Shown here: positions 1 through 6,220 of the stretch, piece after piece
Layout: every line of letters begins with the position of its first letter
How positions within the stretch are numbered: the first letter of the stretch is position 1
Virus record (IMG/VR): IMGVR_UViG_3300046665_000768
Span: 1-45,148 of that record
Direction: 5' to 3' (one strand)
DNA length: 45,148 nucleotides
DNA from: a virus
Program-made: the position numbers and the translations under genes
The notes under the pieces: model-generated
Databases searched by the model: none
Told to the model about the DNA's origin: nothing
The model's input: only the letters and a program-made list of their open reading frames with translations

Positions 1-483
1 CTTCTTCTGGGCCGGGCGGATTTCCTTGACCATCACGCGGGTCGCTTCCATCGCGTTGTTGGCCAGGTAGAGTTCCGATGCCTTGGCGATGGCCGGCATG
101 GCAGTGCTTTCGGCTTCCTTGATCCGGACCAGCAGGGCTTTCTCTTCGCTCGAGGCTTCCACCGAAAACTTCTCGGCCAGCTTCTGCTGCAGGGCGTCGT
201 ACTTGCCGGTCTGGTCCTTGAAGCGCTTCAGTTCCGGCTCCATGTCGGACGGGTCGGTCATCAGCGTCAGGGTGCGCAGCGAGGTCACGCGTTCGCTCAC
301 GTTGTTGCGCATGTCGACGACCAGGCGGGTCACGACATTGTTGACGCTCACGACGTGGTCGAGCCGGTTCTGGATCTGCGCCATGCGCAGGATGCCGAGC
401 ACGGTGACCATGACCAGCAGTACCAGCACCAGGGCAAAGCCCAGGCCCAGTCGCGTGCCGACCTTCATGTTTGCTAAATTCAT
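1..483 (-). CDS. Methyl-accepting chemotaxis protein, N-terminal part (runs off the window)
   Basis: Host chemoreceptor that would sense a periplasmic ligand and signal to CheA/CheW. Only the first 161 codons are present; the frame is open to base 1, so the HAMP and signalling domains lie outside the window. The start codon at 483 opens a peptide beginning MNLANMKVGTRLG, followed by a hydrophobic membrane helix (about residues 12-33). A helical stretch after it, with the VVDMRNNVSERV region and PSDMEPELKRF, is typical of a four-helix-bundle (4HB_MCP) periplasmic sensor. The second membrane span is not reached. It is transcribed in the same direction as dusA, separated by a 355-bp gap. Family assignment is firm; the ligand cannot be read from the sequence. 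Confidence 0.88.
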   Translation of the reverse strand, partial: MNLANMKVGTRLGLGFALVLVLLVMVTVLGILRMAQIQNRLDHVVSVNNVVTRLVVDMRNNVSERVTSLRTLTLMTDPSDMEPELKRFKDQTGKYDALQQKLAEKFSVEASSEEKALLVRIKEAESTAMPAIAKASELYLANNAMEATRVMVKEIRPAQKK

Positions 484-838
484 TGCTTGTCTTCCCTGTC
501 TCAAGTGATCGAAATCGCCCGGGAGCTGCTGCGCCGCGCGTCGCTTATTTACGAAAAGTCCGCTTCCCCGCAGAATTTCGTGGTTTTCTTTCAGGATAAA
601 CCAAAACGTAACAATTGCAGACAGGAAAATGCTTGTCTGCAAAAATGTTTCGCTACTACAACAGCATTGGTCGTCATGCAAGGAGAAGAGACCCGATTAT
701 GGGTCTATTCTTGCTTTAGAACAAGAGATTATGAGCGCAGGCAGGATGTCTATACATCATCCTGTGGCAGATTTTGAACAGCGCGGCGGCACAATGCCTG
801 TACCGCCGCGTGGAGAGAAACCAGAATGTAGTAGTTTT
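484..838. other. Intergenic region upstream of the chemoreceptor
   Basis: No convincing gene lies in these 355 bp. They are more AT-rich than the flanks and should hold the chemoreceptor promoter. Two perfect dyads are visible: TTGCAGACA / TGTCTGCAA at 615-623 and 634-642 with a 10-nt loop, and AGACCC / GGGTCT at 689-694 and 701-706. Neither is followed by a T-run on either strand, so they look more like protein-binding sites or RNA structures than intrinsic terminators. Confidence 0.5.
782..810 (-). terminator. Hairpin downstream of dusA
   Basis: About 30 bp after the dusA stop on the minus strand the sequence folds into a GC-rich stem of 11-12 bp (one G-U pair) with a 5-nt loop. It is well placed to end the dusA transcript or protect its 3' end, but no T-run follows, so intrinsic termination would be weak. 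Confidence 0.4.
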
Positions 839-1828
839 TCAGGCGGCCTGGCGCAGGCGGCCGGCGGCTTCCAGCAGCAGCGCGGGATCGCCGGCGGCGA
901 GGCGGCGCGAGTCGGACAGCAGCTGGCGGTAGCCGCGCGCGCCCGGCAGGCCGGCCATCAGGCCGAGCATATGACGGGTGATACTGTTCAGGCGCAGGCC
1001 GAGCGGGCCATATTGCTCGAGCTGGGCGCGGATGTAGGGCATCATCGCCTCCAGCACCTGCTCGCGCGTCCTGGCCGGCGCGGCGTCGCCGTAGAACTGC
1101 GCGTCCCAGCCCGCCATCATGTAAGGGTTGTGATAGGCCTCGCGCCCGATCATCACGCCATCCACGTGCTGCAGGTGGTGCGCGATCTCCTCGTTGGTCT
1201 TGACGCCGCCGTTGATGATGATTTCCAGGTCCGGGAACTCGCGCTTGAGTGCATGGGCGACTTCGTAGCGCAGCGGCGGGATCTCGCGGTTTTCCTTGGG
1301 AGACAGGCCCTTCAGTACGGCGTTGCGCGCGTGCACGATGAAGGTGCGGCAGCCGGCATCCGCGATGGTGCCGATGAAGTCGCGCACGAAGCCGTATTCC
1401 TCGTTGTAGTCGATGCCGATGCGGTGCTTGACGGTGACGTCGATCGTGACCGCGTCGCGCATCGCCTTGACGCAATCGGCCACCAGTTGCGGCTCCTGCA
1501 TCAGGCAGGCGCCGAACGCGCCCTTCTGCACCCGCTCGGAGGGGCAGCCGCAGTTCAGGTTGATCTCGTCATAGCCCCACTGCTCGCCCAGCTTCGCGCT
1601 TTTCGCCAGGTCGGCCGGGTCGCTGCCGCCCAGCTGCAGGGCGATCGGGTGCTCGATGCCCTCGTAGCGCAGGTGGCGCTCGACGTCGCCGTAGACCAGC
1701 GCACCGGTGGTCACCATCTCCGTGTACAGCCAGGTGTGGCGCGTGATCTGGCGGTGGAACACGCGGCAATGGCGGTCGGTCCAGTCCATCATGGGTGCTA
1801 CACTAAGTTTTCGCTTTCCGTAAGCCAT
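839..1828 (-). CDS. dusA: tRNA-dihydrouridine(20/20a) synthase DusA
   Basis: FMN-dependent enzyme that reduces uridine to dihydrouridine in the D-loop of tRNA. The 329-residue length fits DusA. Visible motifs are the N-terminal FMN-site APMMDWTDRH (residues 11-20), the catalytic-cysteine segment NLNCGCPSERV (about 91-100), TVKHRIG with the FMN-contacting lysine, IINGGVKT and GVMIGREAY. The gene is complete, but its 5' end abuts the prophage and the integrase starts only 100 bp from it. This matches the established dusA integration site used by a family of tyrosine integrases. The first ~10 codons (MAYGKRKLSV) use AT-ending codons unlike the rest of the gene, so they may be phage-supplied after integration. 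Transcription must now start in phage DNA. Confidence 0.95.
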   Translation of the reverse strand: MAYGKRKLSVAPMMDWTDRHCRVFHRQITRHTWLYTEMVTTGALVYGDVERHLRYEGIEHPIALQLGGSDPADLAKSAKLGEQWGYDEINLNCGCPSERVQKGAFGACLMQEPQLVADCVKAMRDAVTIDVTVKHRIGIDYNEEYGFVRDFIGTIADAGCRTFIVHARNAVLKGLSPKENREIPPLRYEVAHALKREFPDLEIIINGGVKTNEEIAHHLQHVDGVMIGREAYHNPYMMAGWDAQFYGDAAPARTREQVLEAMMPYIRAQLEQYGPLGLRLNSITRHMLGLMAGLPGARGYRQLLSDSRRLAAGDPALLLEAAGRLRQAA

Positions 1829-1930
1829 TGAATTCCCTGCTTTTCACTCTGCGCGGGCTGATTGCCATTTCCCGCAATTTCCCGCAAAATGCCCCACTCT
1901 CTCATCCTTAGTGCTACAGATTTGCTACAT
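1780..1930. other. Probable attL: host/prophage junction in the 5' end of dusA
   Basis: The junction lies between the conserved APMMDWTDRH codons of dusA and the integrase start. The heptamer TGCTACA occurs three times in the same orientation (1796-1802, 1912-1918, 1923-1929), the first inside dusA and the other two around the integrase start. The 10-mer ATTTCCCGCA is tandemly repeated at 1867-1876 and 1877-1886. These are candidate core/arm-type integrase sites. The exact crossover cannot be fixed because attR is outside the window. Confidence 0.5.
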
Positions 1931-2969
1931 GGCTTCTATTCTCAAGATCGGCGACACATGGCGGGCTCAGATCCGCCGGAAGGGCCACAAGTCGATGTCG
2001 GAAACATTCCCTACCAAGGCGCAGGCCGTTGCGTGGTCGCGAGGGGTCGAGGCGGAGATGGATGCCAGGCGCTTCAAGGATGTGCGCGGGCTGGCGAATC
2101 TTACCCTAAAAGTGCTGATCGGCCGATACCGCGAGGAAATCGGCGCCGAACACCCATTCGGGAAAAACAAGACCGCAGTACTTAATATGTGGGAACGCGA
2201 GCACGGCGACAAGACGGTAGACGAGATCACCGATGACTACTTGACCAAGTTCGTGCGCGACCGCCGGAAAGGCGGGGCCGGCGGCGTCACGATCAGCATT
2301 GACCTCACATACCTGGGCGGCGTATTCAAGACGGCGAAGGAGCTCTGGAAACTGCCAGTCAGCCTCGAGCCGATCGAGGCAGCACGCGCGAACATGGCTC
2401 ATCTGAAAATCTCGACCAGGTCGGAGGAGCGCCGACGCCGTCCGACCGACAAGGAGATCTCGGACTTGTGCGATTACCTGGACAAACACTCCACCCTGCC
2501 GATGCGCGACCTCATCCACTTCGCCATCGAGTCGGCCATGCGCATCGAGGAGATCACCATGCTGCGCTGGGTCGACCTGAACGAAGCGGACCGAACCATC
2601 ATGATCCGGGACCGCAAGCACCCGCGCCAGAAGAAGGGGAACGACCAGGAAGTGCCGCTGCTCGGCAAGACGTTCGGGATCGTCCAGAGGCAGCCCAGGC
2701 CGGGCACGTTGACGCCCGAGTGCCGGATATTCCCCGTCAAGGCCGAGACTGTCAGCACGATCTTCCCGCGCGCCAAGAAGGCACTCGGCATTGAGGATTT
2801 GCACTTCCACGACCTGCGCCACGAGGGCGTATCCCGGCTGTTTGAGCAAGGCTACCAGATCCAGGAAGTCGCGCTGGTCTCAGGGCACCGCGACTGGAAG
2901 ATGCTGGCTAGGTATACGCAGATCAAGGCAAAGGATCTGCATCGGATGCCGAAAATTGACGAGCAATAA
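1929..2969 (+). CDS. int: Phage tyrosine integrase, dusA-associated type
   Basis: Site-specific recombinase that integrates and excises the prophage. The 346-residue protein has an N-terminal arm/core-binding region and a C-terminal catalytic domain. Active-site residues can be followed: Arg205 in AMRIEEI, a lysine in the KHPRQKKG segment, H294-x-x-R297 in HDLRHEG, His320 in SGHRDW and the nucleophile Tyr329 in LARYTQ. ATG 1929 is preferred because the protein then starts MASILKIGDTWRAQIRRKG, the usual beginning in this family; a GTG at 1911 is possible. No strong ribosome-binding site is visible, so expression may be low. The gene points away from dusA, as is typical when the attachment site lies just upstream of int. 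No excisionase gene is recognisable beside it. Confidence 0.93.
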   Translation: MASILKIGDTWRAQIRRKGHKSMSETFPTKAQAVAWSRGVEAEMDARRFKDVRGLANLTLKVLIGRYREEIGAEHPFGKNKTAVLNMWEREHGDKTVDEITDDYLTKFVRDRRKGGAGGVTISIDLTYLGGVFKTAKELWKLPVSLEPIEAARANMAHLKISTRSEERRRRPTDKEISDLCDYLDKHSTLPMRDLIHFAIESAMRIEEITMLRWVDLNEADRTIMIRDRKHPRQKKGNDQEVPLLGKTFGIVQRQPRPGTLTPECRIFPVKAETVSTIFPRAKKALGIEDLHFHDLRHEGVSRLFEQGYQIQEVALVSGHRDWKMLARYTQIKAKDLHRMPKIDEQ

Positions 2970-3032
2970 AGCTGCCGAACTGGTCACGATAATGGAGTAT
3001 GCAACAGATTGTTGCGGCACCACGACAAGAGC

Positions 3033-3069
3033 ATTTACATACGGAAATACTCTATTTCCTTATGTAAAT
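3033..3069. repeat. Long AT-rich inverted repeat downstream of int
   Basis: Arms of 16 bp (ATTTACATACGGAAAT at 3033-3048, ATTTCCTTATGTAAAT at 3054-3069) pair with one mismatch around a 5-nt loop. There is no T-run after it in the plus direction, so it may be an int mRNA end, a retro-regulation structure or a protein-binding dyad. The surrounding 2970-3225 stretch holds no gene I can support. Confidence 0.65.
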
Positions 3070-3225
3070 AGATCCCAAAAAATCCTGAACTGAGCTCTAC
3101 CGGCGCGAGAATAATGCAGGTAGTATTCGACTTGAGCAAACGAAAACGCACGAAACCACAACGGTGACGCGTCGTAGTCTCGTGCGCTCGTTGCTCTCCT
3201 CAAGTCAACTTTAAGGAGAACAAAC

Positions 3226-3324
3226 TTGAAAATACTTTTCAAGTACAGCAACGCCAACGGGAAATTTGAGTTTGCAGCCCAGCTTCCCTACTGGCTCTTC
3301 CTCTGGCTCATAGTGAACCTATAA
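3226..3324 (+). CDS. Putative 32-residue hydrophobic peptide (TTG start)
   Basis: A short frame begins with TTG at 3226, seven bases after a perfect AAGGAG (3213-3218), and ends with TAA. It encodes a basic N-terminus (MKILFKYSNANGKFEF) and a C-terminal hydrophobic segment (LPYWLFLWLIVNL) long enough for a short membrane helix. A strong intrinsic terminator follows 12 bp later. The ribosome-binding site, short hydrophobic product and private terminator make an independent small transcript likely. It lies in the lysogenic-conversion zone between int and hicAB. It could be a membrane-active peptide, a superinfection-exclusion factor or a type I toxin; no homology is recognised, and no antisense RNA was identified. 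Confidence 0.5.
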   Translation: MKILFKYSNANGKFEFAAQLPYWLFLWLIVNL

Positions 3325-3336
3325 GCCTCGGATGCG

Positions 3337-3372
3337 GACCCTGGTCAGCAGCAACTGATCAGGGTCTTTTTT
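3337..3372 (+). terminator. Rho-independent terminator
   Basis: Stem GACCCTGGTCAG / CTGATCAGGGTC (12 bp, one G-U pair), 6-nt loop, then six T residues (3367-3372). This is a textbook intrinsic terminator for plus-strand transcription, ending the small-peptide and possibly int transcripts. Confidence 0.88.
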
Positions 3373-3616
3373 CTTACCGCTCTTGTAGCACTACTTAAGA
3401 CTCTTAAGCCTGCTTACGGTTTCGAATATAGCACACGATAAACGTACGGGACAACCAGACGTTGAATGTTGCGTCAGACATTCCGCAAAAACTACGACGA
3501 AGTCTACGAGCGATTTCGACATCGGAAACACCCATGATGCATCGGTGCTTTCCGCTATGAGAGATTAGGGTGCTTGACTGAAGTTACGCCAAATCTTACG
3601 CCTGAGATCGCGTTGA
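3373..3616. other. Gene-poor, AT-richer interval
   Basis: I see no supported gene, RNA or clear regulatory motif here. A pair of CTTAAG palindromes sits near 3393-3408. The lower GC content relative to the flanks fits the accessory zone of the prophage. Confidence 0.4.
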
Positions 3617-3916
3617 TCAGCTGCGTGATCCGACTAGTAGTGACCACTCCTGTACGTACGCCGGCCCGGCATCGCCCTGCGGCCGCTCCTCGCCCTTGAA
3701 AAGCATTTTGTCGCCATGCATGGTGATGAGCCGGGCGTCGTAGAGCCTGGGGAAGAGGCTTTCGCCAACCTGGGAGTTCGGGTCCTTTACCTCGAGCACA
3801 AGCGTGCCGCCGAGGCCGGCTAGGGTAATCTCGCCCTGAACAAACACGGCCTTGCCGATGTCGCGATCAGGCAGGCGCAGGCCGCGCTCCCGTAGCCGTT
3901 TAACTTTTCCGTACAT
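3617..3916 (-). CDS. Hypothetical phage protein
   Basis: A 99-residue soluble protein beginning MYGKVKRLRERG and ending in a segment (LYDARLITMHGDKMLFKGEERP ... AYVQEWSLLV) that resembles small uncharacterised proteins from Burkholderiales prophages. I chose the ATG at 3916 over a start 11 codons earlier because the extra residues (GCLCGATLRP) look unnatural. It has no signal peptide or membrane segment. It is divergent from hicA, with about 120 bp between starts that probably carry promoters for both. The function is unknown; the hydrophobic-strand pattern suggests a small beta-rich fold. Confidence 0.6.
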   Translation of the reverse strand: MYGKVKRLRERGLRLPDRDIGKAVFVQGEITLAGLGGTLVLEVKDPNSQVGESLFPRLYDARLITMHGDKMLFKGEERPQGDAGPAYVQEWSLLVGSRS

Positions 3917-3975
3917 GGGGCGGAGTGTAGCACCGCAGAGACAGCCCATCTATCTCAAAAAATCTATACACATGA

Positions 3976-4002
3976 CTACACAAAACAACATAAATTGTGT
4001 AG
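3976..4002. promoter_or_regulatory. Candidate HicB operator upstream of hicA
   Basis: A perfect 8-bp dyad CTACACAA (3976-3983) / TTGTGTAG (3995-4002) with an 11-bp spacer lies 34 bp before the hicA start in an AT-rich tract. HicB antitoxins with a ribbon-helix-helix tail normally bind such dyads to repress their own operon. The sequence is seen; the function is inferred. Confidence 0.55.
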
Positions 4003-4036
4003 ACTTACACACATCAGCAACGAACAAAGGGGGGCG

Positions 4037-4219
4037 ATGGACTCGAAAGCATTAATCAAGATGTTGGAAGCGGATGGTTGGAAGCTGGTGAGGGTAGTAG
4101 GAAGTCACCACCACTTCAAAAAGGCAGGAGTAGCGAAGTTGATCTCAGTGCAGCACCCAGAGAAAGACCTGCCGACTGGAACTCTCAACAAGCTCTTGAA
4201 GATAGCTGGTTTCAAATGA
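4037..4219 (+). CDS. hicA: HicA-family mRNA interferase toxin
   Basis: Small toxin of a type II system that cleaves mRNA when released from its antitoxin. It is 60 residues, the usual HicA size, with a single double-stranded-RNA-binding-like fold. The start at 4037 gives MDSKALIKMLEADGWKLVRVVGSHHHF. The conserved GSHHHF segment (residues 22-27) carries the catalytic histidine and is followed by the family pattern ISVQHPEKDLPTGTLNKLLKIAG. A purine-rich AAAGGGGGG stretch precedes the start. It is followed by hicB after 97 bp, more than in many hicAB pairs. It lies between int and the lysis cassette, a common position for phage accessory genes, and would favour prophage retention. Confidence 0.93.
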   Translation: MDSKALIKMLEADGWKLVRVVGSHHHFKKAGVAKLISVQHPEKDLPTGTLNKLLKIAGFK

Positions 4220-4226
4220 AGGACCG

Positions 4227-4260
4227 CCCCGGAGAAATCCGGGGATTTCGATGTATCGAA
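4227..4260 (+). other. Hairpins between hicA and hicB
   Basis: A perfect stem CCCCGGA / TCCGGGG with a GAAA tetraloop (4227-4244) is followed directly by a second dyad TTCGAT-GT-ATCGAA (4247-4260). They sit 8 bp after the hicA stop. They could attenuate transcription, process the hicA-hicB mRNA so that antitoxin and toxin levels differ, or form a second HicB operator. Confidence 0.5.
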
Positions 4261-4316
4261 GCGCCCACTTTTCGAAGTACCGAAATCCTGAAGCACCGCA
4301 GTATAGGAGAGAAAAA

Positions 4317-4769
4317 ATGGAAATACCCATCGCAATTCACAAAGACCCGGGAAGCGTATACGGGGTAACCGTTCCGGACGTCGAAGGATGCTTCGCGGCC
4401 GGCAACACGATTGAGGAAGCAGTGAAAAACGCACGCAGTGCGATCTACGCGCATATCGAGACAATGCTCGAGCTGGGGGACAGCGTCGACGTGAAGGCGT
4501 CGAGCATCGCAGATCTGGCAAGCCAAGAAGACTATGCCGGCGCTATCTGGGCGCTGGTGGATGTCGACCTGTCGAAGTTGGATCCTACACCGGAGCGCGT
4601 CAACATTTCGTTGCCGCGCTTCGTTCTGGGCAAGATCGATACCCACGCAGCGGCACGCAATGAAAAGCGGAGTGGTTTTTTGGCGCGCGCGGCGCTGGCT
4701 GTAATTGCGGAGGAGTCGAAGCCGCGCACTGTTGAGCTACCCCAGTTGCCACCCATTCTCAGGAGGTAG
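4317..4769 (+). CDS. hicB: HicB-family antitoxin with ribbon-helix-helix tail
   Basis: Antitoxin that neutralises HicA and autoregulates the operon. The 150-residue protein starts MEIPIAIHKDPGSVYGVTVPDVEGCFAAG, the characteristic partial RNase H-like HicB fold, with GNTIEEAVKNARSAI after it. The C-terminus (VNISLPRFVLGKIDTHAAARNEKRSGFLARAAL, from about residue 95) has the ribbon-helix-helix pattern for DNA binding. ATG 4317 is preceded by AGGAGAG at good spacing. Its last 33 bp overlap the convergent small minus-strand gene at 4737-4898, which suggests that the hicAB cassette was inserted against the end of the lysis operon. Confidence 0.92.
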   Translation: MEIPIAIHKDPGSVYGVTVPDVEGCFAAGNTIEEAVKNARSAIYAHIETMLELGDSVDVKASSIADLASQEDYAGAIWALVDVDLSKLDPTPERVNISLPRFVLGKIDTHAAARNEKRSGFLARAALAVIAEESKPRTVELPQLPPILRR

Positions 4770-4898
4770 CCTTGTGGGCATGACAAATTGGTCAAGTTGA
4801 CGGGTTGGCACCGGCGGCGGAATGATCTCCAGGCTGCCGGCGACCACGCGCATCAGCAGCTCGGGCGGGCGGCCTGGGGTAATGGCGTGGAAGTCCAT
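4737..4898 (-). CDS. Small protein at the end of the lysis cassette
   Basis: A 53-residue frame whose ATG overlaps the TGA of the preceding holin-like gene (TGATG), a sign of translational coupling. The first two thirds use the GC-ending codons of the neighbouring phage genes (MDFHAITPGRPPELLMRV ... IIPPPVP). The last ~20 codons do not, and they run antisense into the end of hicB. I infer a genuine small phage gene whose 3' end was replaced when the hicAB segment arrived. No homology or function is recognised. Confidence 0.45.
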   Translation of the reverse strand: MDFHAITPGRPPELLMRVVAGSLEIIPPPVPTRQLDQFVMPTRLPPENGWQLG

Positions 4899-5419
4899 CA
4901 GACGCCCGACAGTTTGTTGATAGTGTCGTCCTTCGTCTTGTTCGCCCGCGTGGTGCCGAATTCGAAGCTGAACAGCTGCTCGACCCAGCCCAGTGCGCGC
5001 CCAAGGATCAAGCTGATGGTCGCCTTGGCGAAGTCGTCGGCGTTCGACATCCAGATGACGATGGCCAGGCACAGGATCACCAGCAGCAGCGCTGCGCCGG
5101 CCAGCACGTTGGCGCGGTAGTTGTGCACGCCGGCTTTCGCCAACTCGACGTCGCGCGCCCGGGCGCTCTGCACATCGGCCAGGAAGGCGCGCGTCAGGTC
5201 AGCGTCCTGCGCGAGTGCGGCGGCGCGGAATTCGAGCACCTTGTTCGGGTCCGCCTTTAGCACATCGAGCGCCGTGTCGCCGCTCGGCGCGTCGGTGACG
5301 GTCTTGGCGATGTCAATTACCTTGCCGGCGACGTCGGCCGCCTTGTCGCTGCCGGTCAAGAATTTGATGAGCGACGGCGCGAACTGAGCCAGTGCCATAG
5401 CGACGGTTACCGGATCCAT
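4898..5419 (-). CDS. Putative holin-like membrane protein (3TM/GTA-holin type)
   Basis: A 173-residue protein starting MDPVTVAMALAQFAPSLIKFLTG. It has a long amphipathic helical middle, then a strong membrane segment (NVLAGAALLLVILCLAIVIWM, about residues 105-126) and a second weaker hydrophobic stretch near ATISLILGRALGWVEQLF. This layout resembles the 3TM-holin family found in gene transfer agents and in many siphophages. Such proteins permeabilise the inner membrane so that the cytoplasmic lysozyme can reach the wall. Its start overlaps the lysozyme stop (TGATG), so the cassette is translationally coupled. Holin identity rests on topology and context rather than on a diagnostic motif. Confidence 0.62.
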   Translation of the reverse strand: MDPVTVAMALAQFAPSLIKFLTGSDKAADVAGKVIDIAKTVTDAPSGDTALDVLKADPNKVLEFRAAALAQDADLTRAFLADVQSARARDVELAKAGVHNYRANVLAGAALLLVILCLAIVIWMSNADDFAKATISLILGRALGWVEQLFSFEFGTTRANKTKDDTINKLSGV

Positions 5420-5841
5420 CAGAATTCTCCTTTCCGCATAATGTTGGACAGCCGGGTGGCACGCGCTCCAACCTGTTTAGCCCAGGCCGAATCGAGCATT
5501 TCCTTGGCCGCTGCGTCGTATCGGCCAGCCTTGATCAGTTCGAGCGTCTGGGTAAATCCAAGCAGTTTTTTGATCCCGAGGTTGAACGCCATGTTGGCGA
5601 GAACGTTCTGCCGCGCCTCGCTGAGCTGCCGCCACCATGGTAAGCGCCGGTCAAGATCACTCTCGACCAACGCGATGTCGTTCTTCAGCATCAGGTCGAT
5701 TTCGTTGTCGAGGAATGGACGATCCGTGAGATTGCGGCCAACACCGCCTGTCCACTTGCCAGCCGTGTCCAGGTACATGAGGGGGCGGCGGCCCTCGTCG
5801 AGCGTAAGCTGGGCTGCGAGTTTTTCTGCGTCCATGATCAT
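5419..5841 (-). CDS. T4-type lysozyme (endolysin, glycoside hydrolase family 24)
   Basis: Muramidase that cleaves peptidoglycan at the end of the lytic cycle. It is 140 residues with the Glu-Asp-Thr catalytic set in the T4-lysozyme arrangement: Glu16 in TLDEG, Asp25 in MYLDT and Thr31 in KWTGGVG. A helical lobe with RQNVLANMAFNLGIKKLLGF follows, as in GH24 enzymes. ATG 5841 is preferred because it forms an ATGA overlap with the previous gene and has GGAG just upstream; a second ATG two codons later is possible. There is no signal peptide or SAR segment, so export must depend on the holin genes on either side. Confidence 0.92.
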   Translation of the reverse strand: MIMDAEKLAAQLTLDEGRRPLMYLDTAGKWTGGVGRNLTDRPFLDNEIDLMLKNDIALVESDLDRRLPWWRQLSEARQNVLANMAFNLGIKKLLGFTQTLELIKAGRYDAAAKEMLDSAWAKQVGARATRLSNIMRKGEF

Positions 5842-6083
5842 GCTCTCCAATGCGCCGCCAACCAGGTAAGGCCGCTGCCAATCGCACCGGCAGCGCCGCC
5901 CATTAACATGAGAGCCCGCCATCCGCCGCGAGCCTCGTCCATCGCGCTGATCAAGCGATCAAGCTTCGCGTTGAGTTCGACATTGGTCGTGCGAAGATCA
6001 GCCACTGCTACCTTGAGGTGAGCAACTTCCACCTGGATCGCGGCCACAGCAATAGCGTTTTGCTGTTCAAGCGTATGGTTCAT
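5838..6083 (-). CDS. XhlA-like small coiled-coil membrane protein of the lysis cassette
   Basis: An 81-residue protein with an N-terminal coiled coil (about residues 5-50, with VEVAHLKVAVADLRTTNVELNAKLDRL) and one C-terminal membrane helix (MLMGGAAGAIGSGLTWLAA). This is the plan of haemolysin XhlA-type holin-associated proteins. It is the first gene of the lysis cassette; AGGAGAGG precedes its ATG, and it overlaps the lysozyme by ATGA. A dyad element identical in plan to two others in this prophage lies about 70-100 bp upstream and probably drives the cassette. A holin or antiholin role is inferred from topology. No Rz/Rz1 spanin pair is recognisable nearby. Confidence 0.6.
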   Translation of the reverse strand: MNHTLEQQNAIAVAAIQVEVAHLKVAVADLRTTNVELNAKLDRLISAMDEARGGWRALMLMGGAAGAIGSGLTWLAAHWRA

Positions 6084-6124
6084 TACATCCCTCTCCTGTC
6101 CTAAAAGATTTCAGCTCTTGTGGG

Positions 6125-6183
6125 TATATCCACATGATGCGGATTTCCTTGTCTCAATTCTCGGAAAAGTGGGACAGTTTTTT
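6125..6183 (-). promoter_or_regulatory. Late promoter/activator element A (lysis cassette)
   Basis: Contains GTCTCA (6151-6156), a 13-bp spacer ATTCTCGGAAAAG and TGGGAC (6170-6175), flanked by six T (an A-tract on the transcribed strand, 6178-6183). A 56-bp block here (6126-6181) matches 23865-23920 with only three mismatches. CATCAT on the minus strand (6139-6134) is a candidate -10 element, 26-27 bp from the dyad centre. It lies in the 137-bp gap before the lysis genes. I infer the binding site of the Mor/C-like activator encoded at 28833-29189. Confidence 0.68.
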
Positions 6184-6220
6184 GAACGCATGAAATGGAA
6201 CGTACAGAGGTGTCGATCTA

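Noticed and set aside
629-1831. 400-codon plus-strand open frame over dusA
   Set aside because: It is the antisense reading of dusA in GC-rich DNA; no domain is recognisable and the minus-strand frame is an unmistakable DusA.
3060-3257. 65-codon minus-strand ORF in the int-distal region
   Set aside because: It has no ribosome-binding site, unusual composition, and covers the inverted repeat and the start of the small plus-strand gene.
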